From an uncultured Wenzhouxiangella sp. (GTDB taxonomy: Bacteria > Pseudomonadota > Gammaproteobacteria > Xanthomonadales > Wenzhouxiangellaceae), in contig CALEIM010000079.1 of the NCBI GenBank assembly GCA_937876395.1, positions 1 to 22,638 on the forward strand: a stretch of 22,638 nucleotides of DNA, in the 5' to 3' direction. Every line of letters begins with the position of its first letter. Position 1 is the first letter of the stretch. The translations under genes were made by a program, and so were the position numbers. The notes below the pieces were generated by a model, which did no database searches, had not been told where the DNA came from, and saw only the letters and a list, made by a program, of their open reading frames with translations. Shown here in pieces: positions 7,666 through 14,330 of the stretch.

Positions 7666-7706
7666 TTGACCCTGCATGAGGTTGTGGCATATGCTTAAGC
7701 ATATGC
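7666..7706 (+). promoter_or_regulatory. vapBC promoter and palindromic operator
   Basis: GCATATGCTTAAGCATATGC at 7687-7706 is a perfect 20-bp palindrome just before the antitoxin gene. A -35-like TTGACC (7666-7671) and a -10-like TATGCT (7690-7695) with 18-base spacing place the -10 inside the palindrome. VapB antitoxins bind such palindromes through their AbrB-type N-domain, and the VapBC complex represses its own operon. The role is inferred from position and family. Confidence 0.7.
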
Positions 7707-7725
7707 TGAAATTAAGAGCGCCGAA

Positions 7726-7968
7726 ATGACTACACAGGGACGACATGTTCGACTTTTTCGCAATGGGCGCAATCAGGCGTTGCGCATTCCCCGCGAGTTT
7801 GAAATGGACGGTGACGAAGCAATTCTTCGCCGGGAAGGCGATCGCCTGATTGTGGAGCCGGTTCGCAAGGGCAAATTGCTTGCGCTGCTGGCGTCGCTGG
7901 AGCCTCTGAATATACCGTTTCCGGACGTGGACGAGGATTTGTCGCCGCTGGATGAGTTGGCGCTGTGA
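7726..7968 (+). CDS. vapB: VapB-type antitoxin, AbrB/SpoVT DNA-binding domain
   Basis: This 80-residue protein has the swapped-hairpin AbrB fold signature at residues 7-45 (HVRLFRNGRNQALRIPREF, then an EAILRREGDRLIVEP stretch). The acidic C-terminal tail (PFPDVDEDLSPLDEL) is expected to wrap the toxin. It neutralises the downstream VapC ribonuclease and, with it, represses the operon through the palindrome at 7687-7706. AAGAG at 7714-7718 serves as a ribosome binding site seven bases before the ATG. Its stop overlaps the toxin start by four bases, so toxin translation is coupled to antitoxin translation. The family assignment is secure; the exact subgroup is not. Confidence 0.9.
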   Translation: MTTQGRHVRLFRNGRNQALRIPREFEMDGDEAILRREGDRLIVEPVRKGKLLALLASLEPLNIPFPDVDEDLSPLDELAL

Positions 7969-8372
7969 GTCAGCGATTGCGCTATCTGCTCGACACCAAT
8001 GTTGTTTCCGATCTCATCCGAAACCCGGGCGGAGCGGCAGCGGGCCGTATTGCCGATGCGGGTGAAAACAGGGTGTGCACCAGTATCGTGGTGGCTGCCG
8101 AACTGCGTTACGGTGCTGCCAAGTCCGGCTCCGCAAAGCTCGCTGCCCGGGTTGACCTGCTGCTTTCAGCGCTGACGGTGCTGCCGCTGGAAACGCCCGC
8201 CGAGCACCACTATGCCCACGTTCGCAACCACCTTGCCCGTCGCGGCACTCCCGTAGGACCGAATGACTTGCTGATCGCTGCGCATGCCCTGGCCAAAGCC
8301 CTGATTGTTGTAACCGCCAACACCGACGAGTTCTCACGCGTACCCGGCCTGGTGGTGGAAAACTGGCGGTAG
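7965..8372 (+). CDS. vapC: VapC-type toxin, PIN-domain ribonuclease
   Basis: This 135-residue PIN-domain protein starts with GTG inside the end of vapB (four-base overlap). The conserved acidic residues that bind Mg2+ are all visible: D10 in YLLDTNVVSDLI, E46 in VVAAELRYG, D101 in GPNDLLIAAHAL and D121 near TANTDEF. The pattern RYLLDTNVVSDLIRNP is typical of the group whose characterised members cleave initiator tRNA-fMet, so growth arrest through tRNA cleavage is the likely effect; the substrate here is inferred. The module appears intact. It sits right next to tRNA-Arg, a common site for acquired elements, and converges on mnmC, whose stop is 47 bases away. Confidence 0.92.
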   Translation: MSQRLRYLLDTNVVSDLIRNPGGAAAGRIADAGENRVCTSIVVAAELRYGAAKSGSAKLAARVDLLLSALTVLPLETPAEHHYAHVRNHLARRGTPVGPNDLLIAAHALAKALIVVTANTDEFSRVPGLVVENWR

Positions 8373-8419
8373 ATATCTATTGGTCGCGTAACGTCTCCTC
8401 CGCCCGAGCTCCCCCAAAC

Positions 8420-10249
8420 TTACAAACTCCCCAACACACGCTCTGGGGCAAGCGCTTCGATGATGCCCCGGTCGGTGGGAGCGGGCAGACCGGCGATCTG
8501 GTCGGCGATCAGTTCGGCGCACAAAGGTGTGTGGGAGAGTCCGCGTGAGCCATGGGCGATGTTGAGATACAGCCCCGGTCGGGTGGTCTGCGCGGCGTTT
8601 GGGTCGGGCAGTGGTCCGATCAGGGGCAAGGCGTCGGTGGTCTGGCAGCGCAGACCGGCGTGCTGGCCGATGATCTGGATTTCGTGCCCGCCGAGCGCTG
8701 CCCAGGCCTGAGGAAGATAGCGCTTTAGATTGGCCAGGTTAGCGCGGTCGTCGTCCGGGTTGATGAGCGCCTCGGTGCGCTGCCGGTCAAAGCTTGCGCC
8801 TACGCAATGAACGCCGTTGCTGACTGGCGTCAGATAGCCGCTGTGACACTGGGGCTTCTGCCATTGCGCGCTCTTCGGCGTGGCCTGGCAGAAGCTGACC
8901 TGGCCGCGCACGATGCGCAGTGGCAACCATTCCAGTCCAGGCAGGCGAGCGGTGGCGGCTGCAGTGCACAAAACGGTCGCGTCGCCTTCAATTTCGGTGC
9001 CGCAGGCCAGTTTCAGCCAAGGCCCGGGCTGCTGGCCAACGGCGCTCACCCGGCCAGCCAGGGTGTCGATCGCGGGATGTTCAACAAGGCGGCGGCACCA
9101 GGCGCTGGGGTCAAGAAAGCCCGCGCCGTGAAACTCCACGCAGTCGCGTTCGATGGTCGAGAGTACGGACGCAGGCCAGCTTCCCGTGGCGATGGCCTGG
9201 CGCGTCCGGCCGGCCATGCGTGGCTCGACCAGGTGCTGGATGACGCCTTCAAGACGCCCCTCGCTTTCCTGGCTTGGGAAGCGATAGCGTTTCAGCCAGC
9301 GCAGGGCCAAAAGCAGAGCGGTGAGGTGAAAGCGGTAGCGGGCATCCAGACGATGGCTGGCGCTGGTGTGCAGTACGGCGCGCAGCGGGTTGTTCCGAGG
9401 TGCCTGATTCAGAGCTGGATCAATGAGCGTGACCTGCCAGCCGCGTTCGGCCAGCGCCCGGGCGGTGGTGCACCCGGCCAGACCGGCGCCAACGACGAGC
9501 GCCCGGTCGCGCCGAACCCGCCGTGCCTGCCATCGGCCCGGCCAACTGGCCTGCAAACGATGCCGCTTGGCGGCAAAACCCGGCACCCGCTCAACCTCAA
9601 AGCCGGCTTCGGTGAGGCTGCGACGCACGTTGCCGGCGGCAGTAAACGTCGCCAGCCTGGCCCCTGGCCGGGAACGCTCGGCCAGCGCAGCAAACAGTGC
9701 CGGCGACCACATCGAAGGATTGCGCGCCGGAGCAAAGCCGTCGAGAAACCAGGCATCCACGCCGTCGGGCGCGTGTGTCCACATCGTTTCCGCGTCGCCC
9801 AACATCAGGGTCAGATCTACCTGCTCGTGCATGGCCATACGATGGAAGCCAGCCGCCGCCGGTGGCCAGTTGGCAAGCAGCGTCTCGGCCAGTGACCCAA
9901 ACTCAGGCCAGCGGGCCAGCGCCGCGCGCAGATCTTCGGGCTTGAGCGGGTGCAGTTCAGCGGACAACAGCGACAGACGAGCTGAATTCGGCGCCCGGTC
10001 AAGAAAACAGCGCGTGGCCAGCAGCAGATTCAGACCGGTACCAAAGCCGGTTTCACCGATCACAAACAGGCCGTTGTCGGGCAGCGCCGCAAATCGTGCC
10101 GGCAGATCGCAGCCGTCAATGAACACTGTCCGGCTTTCCTCGCGACCACGACCGCGCATGAAATAGCCGTCCTGATAGTCCGGCGCCCAGGGCGTGTCGT
10201 CCTGCCAGTCTATGCGGGCGGGTTCAATGGGGCGGGCGAGAAAATCCAT
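8420..10249 (-). CDS. mnmC: Bifunctional tRNA 5-methylaminomethyl-2-thiouridine biosynthesis protein MnmC
   Basis: MnmC performs the last two steps of mnm5s2U34 formation in tRNAs for Lys, Glu and Gln: the FAD-dependent C-domain removes carboxymethyl from cmnm5U, and the N-domain methylates nm5U with S-adenosylmethionine. The N-domain (about 1-240) has the SAM motif GETGFGTG at 65-72 and DAWFLDGFAPARNP at 165-178, which includes the methyltransferase active-site region. The C-domain begins with the FAD dinucleotide motif GAGLAG at 254-259 and ends with NIAHGSRGLSHTPL, typical of DAO-type oxidases. At 609 residues it is somewhat shorter than the E. coli enzyme (668) but complete. It is transcribed alone, converging on vapC. 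The ATG at 10249 agrees with the family N-terminus. Confidence 0.95.
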   Translation of the reverse strand: MDFLARPIEPARIDWQDDTPWAPDYQDGYFMRGRGREESRTVFIDGCDLPARFAALPDNGLFVIGETGFGTGLNLLLATRCFLDRAPNSARLSLLSAELHPLKPEDLRAALARWPEFGSLAETLLANWPPAAAGFHRMAMHEQVDLTLMLGDAETMWTHAPDGVDAWFLDGFAPARNPSMWSPALFAALAERSRPGARLATFTAAGNVRRSLTEAGFEVERVPGFAAKRHRLQASWPGRWQARRVRRDRALVVGAGLAGCTTARALAERGWQVTLIDPALNQAPRNNPLRAVLHTSASHRLDARYRFHLTALLLALRWLKRYRFPSQESEGRLEGVIQHLVEPRMAGRTRQAIATGSWPASVLSTIERDCVEFHGAGFLDPSAWCRRLVEHPAIDTLAGRVSAVGQQPGPWLKLACGTEIEGDATVLCTAAATARLPGLEWLPLRIVRGQVSFCQATPKSAQWQKPQCHSGYLTPVSNGVHCVGASFDRQRTEALINPDDDRANLANLKRYLPQAWAALGGHEIQIIGQHAGLRCQTTDALPLIGPLPDPNAAQTTRPGLYLNIAHGSRGLSHTPLCAELIADQIAGLPAPTDRGIIEALAPERVLGSL

Positions 10250-10363
10250 GCTCGGAGGTTGTTCAGCTTCGTGCTGATGCTAATGCTAATGCCGCCTCAA
10301 GCCCGAGAGGAGTGATTCAGGGCCATGGTGTTGCAAGCACCTGCAGCTGACTTTACCGCAGTC

Positions 10364-10381
10364 CCGGCCGTGTTTGGCCGG
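10364..10381 (-). terminator. Possible hairpin downstream of the 713-residue protein gene
   Basis: CCGGCC and GGCCGG form a perfect six-pair stem around a six-base loop, about 30 bases beyond the stop of the minus-strand gene ending at 10412. There is no U-run, so it is at best a weak or factor-assisted terminator or an mRNA 3' stabiliser. Confidence 0.3.
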
Positions 10382-10411
10382 AGCTGCCTTCGAGGGTCGG
10401 TCGCCAGGCGT

Positions 10412-12553
10412 TCAGTTGCCGTGGAAGGTGTCCTTGAATACGCTGTCCAAGGCTCTGTCGACCACCAGCATATCGGCGTTTACATCCTCGGTGCCCATGG
10501 TCACTACCAGCGAGCCGTTGCTATGGCCAGTGCGCGCATCGGACTTCAGTGAACGGTGGTTTTGGGCCACCGTGGCGCCAGAAAACGCTGGTGAAATTGC
10601 CGGAACCAGGGTGTAGTCGCCCGGTGCCAGCGCAACGGTCTGGTAGCGGCCAGTCCAGGGGTTGATCCGGAACTCGCCGACCAACGCACCGCTGTCGTCA
10701 TACACCTCGACAGAGCCGTAGTGAATAAGTGTTCCGGTCAGCGCAGCGGTGATTCGACCACTGATCACCGGACCGGGCTGAATTCGCAGGGTCAAGGGGC
10801 CGGTGTCAGTGGTTCCATCGAGTGTGATGGCGCTGCCCGAGGATGGATCACAGAGCATTTCCGAACAGCGTGCCGGGCCACCGTGGAGCTGGTCAAAGTA
10901 GCGATGCTGGATAACCGCATACGTGCCCGGTCCGCTGACCCCGGCAACGCTGGTGCGCAGGAAATAGTCACCTGGTGGAAAGCCCCCGAAGCTGAACTCA
11001 CCCAGATTGTTTGACTGTGTGCTGGCAAGCGGGCTGCCATCGGCGTCAATCAGCTTGATCAGCGTCTGGCCCATTGGATCACCGCTGTCGTCATCGACCA
11101 CGACGCCGCTGATGCTGCTGCCGGTGCTGATTTCGATGGTGATGGTGGTGGTCGCGTTATCCGCGACCGCCACGGCCTGGGCGGTGCTGATGTTGCAGCG
11201 CTGGCCGGCGCAGGCCACATCCGGGTACATGGCATCGCTGTAGCCCGGGACCTGGAGCCCGGACCCGAATCCGATGCCTTCGCCGGTCCAGTTGTTGAAG
11301 GTGCGGACATAATAGTTTCCGGCCGGTACGGCAGCTGAGGCAGCCAGTTTGATCTCACCGTTCAGCTCCATAATCGGGCCGCCACCGACGATCGTGCCGT
11401 CGGCTTTGATGATGTCGTAGGTGCCAAGAGAGTTGCCCAAACCGGCAGTCGGTGGCGCGCTACCGGTGCTGGCATCGACAATGCTGCCCTCGATCATGCC
11501 GCCGGGCCGCAATACGGTTTCACTCAGGCCCAGGGTAGACCCCGGCGGTATGGTGATGGGTACCCCGCTGGCACGATCGCAGCCGGAGTATGGGCACAGC
11601 AGGCCGTTGTGCAGCTGGCGAACGAACGGCCGACCGGTCGGGGTGCCGAGTTGAACATAGTAGCTGCCGCCCGCCAGCCCGTTGAACGACCATTCAGTCT
11701 CGCTCGGATTCAGGAAAACTGGGTCTGAAAACATCATGCCTGTACCGTCGTACAGATACACGAACTTCGTCTCATCTGCTGGCTTGAGCGTGCCTGAAAT
11801 TGTCGCGCCGGTTTGCAGCGAAAAGTCCAGATCGGTGTTGATGGCCCCGGCAGTAATTGCAACGGTGTCGGTATCGAAAATCGGGCAGCCGTCCAGTTGG
11901 CAAGGATAGTTTTGCCAGGCCTGTTGAACATAATTGTCCCCATACCGGGGTGAAGCCAAAAGATGGTAGTCGCCCGGCATCAATGCCAGCTCGCTTTCAT
12001 AGTTTCCTGAGGCGTCTGATACGCCATCAAAATGGGTGCTGAAATTGATTGGAATCGGGCCTTCCGAACGGCGTGGGCTGACCCGGGCCAGCTCCAGCGG
12101 CGAGTCATCGCTGGCCGCGGTTACCCGGCCGGCAAAGCGGCCGCCGGGCTCCAGGGCGAAGTCCAGATTAGTGATGGAATCACCGTCGTTTAATTCAATC
12201 CCGCCGTCACCGCCGCCGCAGATGAAGTAGCAGTCCGTAGCCGGGCTGCCGTTATAGCGTTTAGGGGCGTGATTGGGGCCGGCGGCTTCGAGGAACAGTG
12301 TGTAGGGGTGCGATGGATCAATTGATACTTCCAGGGTAAAAGCGCCCAGTGCATCGGTTTCGGCAGTCCATTCAACGCCGATAAAACCCTGGGGGGCGGT
12401 AATGACGGTCACTCCTGCCAGCGGCGTTCCCGTCCCGGCTTCCGTTATGGTGCCCGAAAGCGTTGCCGTGCCAGCCTGGACCGGGCTGCCGCAAAGCCAC
12501 AGAAAAAGAGCCGTTATAGTCAAAAGTGCTTGATTAAACGCTGGTTTATGCAT
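10412..12553 (-). CDS. Secreted carboxypeptidase-regulatory-like repeat protein with five CxxxxC modules
   Basis: This 713-residue protein starts with a Sec signal peptide (residues 1-27, ending SPVQA). The rest is a chain of Ig-like carboxypeptidase-regulatory-type sandwiches with phrases such as LSGTITEAGTGTPLAGVTV, ISGTL, IEGSIVDASTG, ISGVVVDDDSG and ISGRIT. Between sandwiches, five paired cysteines recur at 108/112, 218/223, 320/325, 448/453 and 563/568, each followed about 25-35 residues later by the next beta-sandwich start. The pairs are probably disulfides, or metal sites, in an exported protein. No enzymatic motif is seen. The C-terminus VFKDTFHGN resembles the F-x-D-x-F endings of many secreted proteins in this bacterial group. 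GAGGGA just upstream of the ATG is a good ribosome binding site. Function unknown. Confidence 0.8.
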   Translation of the reverse strand: MHKPAFNQALLTITALFLWLCGSPVQAGTATLSGTITEAGTGTPLAGVTVITAPQGFIGVEWTAETDALGAFTLEVSIDPSHPYTLFLEAAGPNHAPKRYNGSPATDCYFICGGGDGGIELNDGDSITNLDFALEPGGRFAGRVTAASDDSPLELARVSPRRSEGPIPINFSTHFDGVSDASGNYESELALMPGDYHLLASPRYGDNYVQQAWQNYPCQLDGCPIFDTDTVAITAGAINTDLDFSLQTGATISGTLKPADETKFVYLYDGTGMMFSDPVFLNPSETEWSFNGLAGGSYYVQLGTPTGRPFVRQLHNGLLCPYSGCDRASGVPITIPPGSTLGLSETVLRPGGMIEGSIVDASTGSAPPTAGLGNSLGTYDIIKADGTIVGGGPIMELNGEIKLAASAAVPAGNYYVRTFNNWTGEGIGFGSGLQVPGYSDAMYPDVACAGQRCNISTAQAVAVADNATTTITIEISTGSSISGVVVDDDSGDPMGQTLIKLIDADGSPLASTQSNNLGEFSFGGFPPGDYFLRTSVAGVSGPGTYAVIQHRYFDQLHGGPARCSEMLCDPSSGSAITLDGTTDTGPLTLRIQPGPVISGRITAALTGTLIHYGSVEVYDDSGALVGEFRINPWTGRYQTVALAPGDYTLVPAISPAFSGATVAQNHRSLKSDARTGHSNGSLVVTMGTEDVNADMLVVDRALDSVFKDTFHGN

Positions 12554-12736
12554 GTTTCCCTCGCCTGGCGCGTCAGCGCATCCACGTAGATGTTTCCCCC
12601 CGGCGCGAATTATTGCATGAAGCGTGGATGGATGGGTCCAGGAAGTCCACAGGCGGTAAAACGCAGCGGCAGCGACGGGAGTGCCAGGGTGTTTGGGGTT
12701 CGTTCTGGATTCTGGCTTTGACTGGCAGCGCGAAGC

Positions 12737-12759
12737 GGGATGTTATATCATATCGATTC
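12737..12759 (+). promoter_or_regulatory. Candidate Zur (zinc uptake regulator) box
   Basis: The AT-rich core TGTTATATCATATC at 12741-12754, with flanks GGGA and GATTC, agrees by eye with the gammaproteobacterial Zur palindrome (GAAATGTTATA-n-TATAACATTTC) at 16 of 22 specified positions. It is an AT-rich island in GC-rich surroundings, 35 bases upstream of the MerC-family start. The assignment is inferred from the motif alone. Confidence 0.45.
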
Positions 12760-12794
12760 TGCCCCTCCGGCGAAGCAATCAACGCTTGAATCCA

Positions 12795-13253
12795 GTGACT
12801 GCTCCGAGCAAAATTGACGCCAATGCCAGCACTCCCCGGCTGGACCGCTTGGGGATCTGTGTTTCGGCTGTGTGCCTGATTCAGTGCCTGTCGCTGAGCC
12901 TGGCTTTGCTGCTGGCGCCCTTTGCTTATTTGGGAATTTTTGGCAGTGACTGGTTCCACATGACCTTGCTGATCGTGATTGTGCCGATCGGTCTGGCGGC
13001 GTTCTGGCAAGGCTATCGGCGCCACGGTCGGCTGGGACTGGTCCTGGTCGGGATGGCCGGCCTTGTCCTGCTGCTGACCACCGCGGTGCTGGAAGTTATT
13101 GTTTTGCCGGCGCTGGCCGCGTCGGCTCTGACGGCGCTCGGCGGGGCCTTGTTGATTGTCGCGCACTGGCTCAATCTGCGCTCCAGCCGCGGTGTGTGCC
13201 GGCGGCGCGAATCGTCGGCTGACGAGGCTATCGGCATCGCTGCCGATTACTGA
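12795..13253 (+). CDS. MerC-family membrane protein
   Basis: This 152-residue integral membrane protein has four hydrophobic segments: LGICVSAVCLIQCLSLSLAL, MTLLIVIVPIGLAAF, LGLVLVGMAGLVLLLTTAVL and LPALAASALTALGGALLIVA. The first contains the closely spaced cysteines of MerC-domain proteins, and HWLNLRSSRGVCRRR near the end is the usual basic/cysteine tail. MerC proteins were described in mercury uptake, but many chromosomal homologues lack mer genes and are thought to act in handling other metals. I prefer the GTG at 12795 because the conserved domain begins soon after it; the open frame extends upstream to 12681, but this would run across the Zur-like box. The ribosome binding site is weak. 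gcvH follows after 34 bases. Confidence 0.75.
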   Translation: MTAPSKIDANASTPRLDRLGICVSAVCLIQCLSLSLALLLAPFAYLGIFGSDWFHMTLLIVIVPIGLAAFWQGYRRHGRLGLVLVGMAGLVLLLTTAVLEVIVLPALAASALTALGGALLIVAHWLNLRSSRGVCRRRESSADEAIGIAADY

Positions 13254-13287
13254 TAGAATCGGCGCAAATTCTCACTGGAAAGCAGCA

Positions 13288-13677
13288 ATGAGCGACATTC
13301 TTACCGATCTGCGCTATGCAGAAAGCCACGAGTGGGTCAGCCAGGAAGAAGAGGGTGTGGTCCGGGTCGGTATCAGTGACCATGCCCAGCAGCAGCTGGG
13401 TGAACTCGTGTTCGTCGAACTGCCTGAACAGGGCACGAACTTCGGTCGTGGCGATGCCTGTGCCGTGGTCGAGTCAGTCAAGGCAGCTTCCGATATTTAC
13501 TGCCCGGTGTCCGGTGAAGTGGTTGCGGTCAACGAGGCCCTGACTGACGCGCCGGAAGCCGTCAATAACGATCCATATGGTGACGGTTGGCTGTTTTCAG
13601 TCAAAGTGGACGATGCTGGCGAGCTGGACGGGCTGATGGACGCCGACGCCTACCGCGAGCACATCGAAGAAGGCTGA
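13288..13677 (+). CDS. gcvH: Glycine cleavage system H protein
   Basis: GcvH is the 129-residue lipoyl carrier that shuttles the aminomethyl group between the P, T and L proteins of the glycine cleavage complex in the cytoplasm. The lipoylated lysine is K65 in VVESVKAASD, and RYAESHEWV and NDPYGDGWLF are the usual N- and C-terminal family signatures. The length is normal. GGAAAG at 13277-13282 is a suitable ribosome binding site. gcvT, gcvP and lpd are not in this window, so gcvH is separated from the rest of its pathway here. It lies on the same strand as the MerC-family gene, 34 bases behind, and converges tightly on nfi (13 bases between stops). Confidence 0.97.
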   Translation: MSDILTDLRYAESHEWVSQEEEGVVRVGISDHAQQQLGELVFVELPEQGTNFGRGDACAVVESVKAASDIYCPVSGEVVAVNEALTDAPEAVNNDPYGDGWLFSVKVDDAGELDGLMDADAYREHIEEG

Positions 13678-13690
13678 TCGCGCGGGTATT

Positions 13691-14329
13691 TCAACGGTAG
13701 CTGCCGGCCAGGCGGTCGGCGCGCCGGATCGGTTCGGGCAGACGAAACCGGGGCGTGCACTCGATCACCAGGTCGACTGCCGTGGCCAGACTGACCCGGT
13801 GACCGACCGACACGAAAACCGGCTTTACCCCGCTGCGCGTTCTTAGCACCTGGCCGATGCATTCGCCGGCGTCCAGCAAATCCACTCGGCTGCCTTTGGC
13901 CTGATCAGGCTGAGCGTGAACGCCGCACAGGCGTGATTTTCCGACTCCGATGGTGGCCAGGCCGGTGCTCACTCCGAGATGGCAGGCGATGCCGAAGCGG
14001 CGCGGATGCGCCCGGCCCTGACCATCGCACAGGACCAGATCCGGTGTCGTCCTGAGAGCGGCCAGTGCCGCGCTGACGGCGGGCAGTTCGCGAAAGGACA
14101 ACAGGCCAGGAATATAGGGCAGTTCGGTGGGCTGCTCGTGGACGGCTTCGTCGATCAGCTCAAGGTCTGGAAAACTCATCAGCACGGCCGCGGCTCGCGT
14201 GGTTCGGCCGCCGTTCGGGAAGGCCGAATCAACCCCGGCCACCAGAGCCGGCGGCAGGAGCAGGTCATCGTCTTGCACCACTTGGCCGGCGAGTTGGCGC
14301 TGGCGTTCAATCAGGCGTCGGACATCCAT
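13691..14329 (-). CDS. nfi: Endonuclease V
   Basis: Endonuclease V nicks DNA at the second phosphodiester bond 3' to deoxyinosine and starts repair of deaminated adenine. With the start MDVRRLIERQ at 14329 the protein is 212 residues, and its metal-binding residues fall at D34 (AGVDSAF), E81 (FRELPA) and D102 (LCDGQGRAHPRR), with K131 in IGVGKSRLCG. PYIPGLLSFRE is the wedge motif that flips the lesion strand. The E. coli protein also begins MDL, which supports this start; an alternative ATG at 14344 would overlap the end of glnE by 14 bases. The stop of glnE (TGA at 14333-14331) is one base from the start, so translation is probably coupled. Confidence 0.95.
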   Translation of the reverse strand: MDVRRLIERQRQLAGQVVQDDDLLLPPALVAGVDSAFPNGGRTTRAAAVLMSFPDLELIDEAVHEQPTELPYIPGLLSFRELPAVSAALAALRTTPDLVLCDGQGRAHPRRFGIACHLGVSTGLATIGVGKSRLCGVHAQPDQAKGSRVDLLDAGECIGQVLRTRSGVKPVFVSVGHRVSLATAVDLVIECTPRFRLPEPIRRADRLAGSYR

Positions 14330-14330
14330 T

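Noticed and set aside
7349..7698. Open frames across the tRNA gene on both strands (GRIRTSDRLVRSQVLYPAEL and VAQLDRVPGYEPGG peptides)
   Set aside because: These are well-known translations of tRNA sequence and its antisense, not proteins.
8807..9895. 362-residue plus-strand open frame opposite mnmC
   Set aside because: Antisense of a clearly identified gene with both MnmC domains on the minus strand; no domain or start signal of its own.
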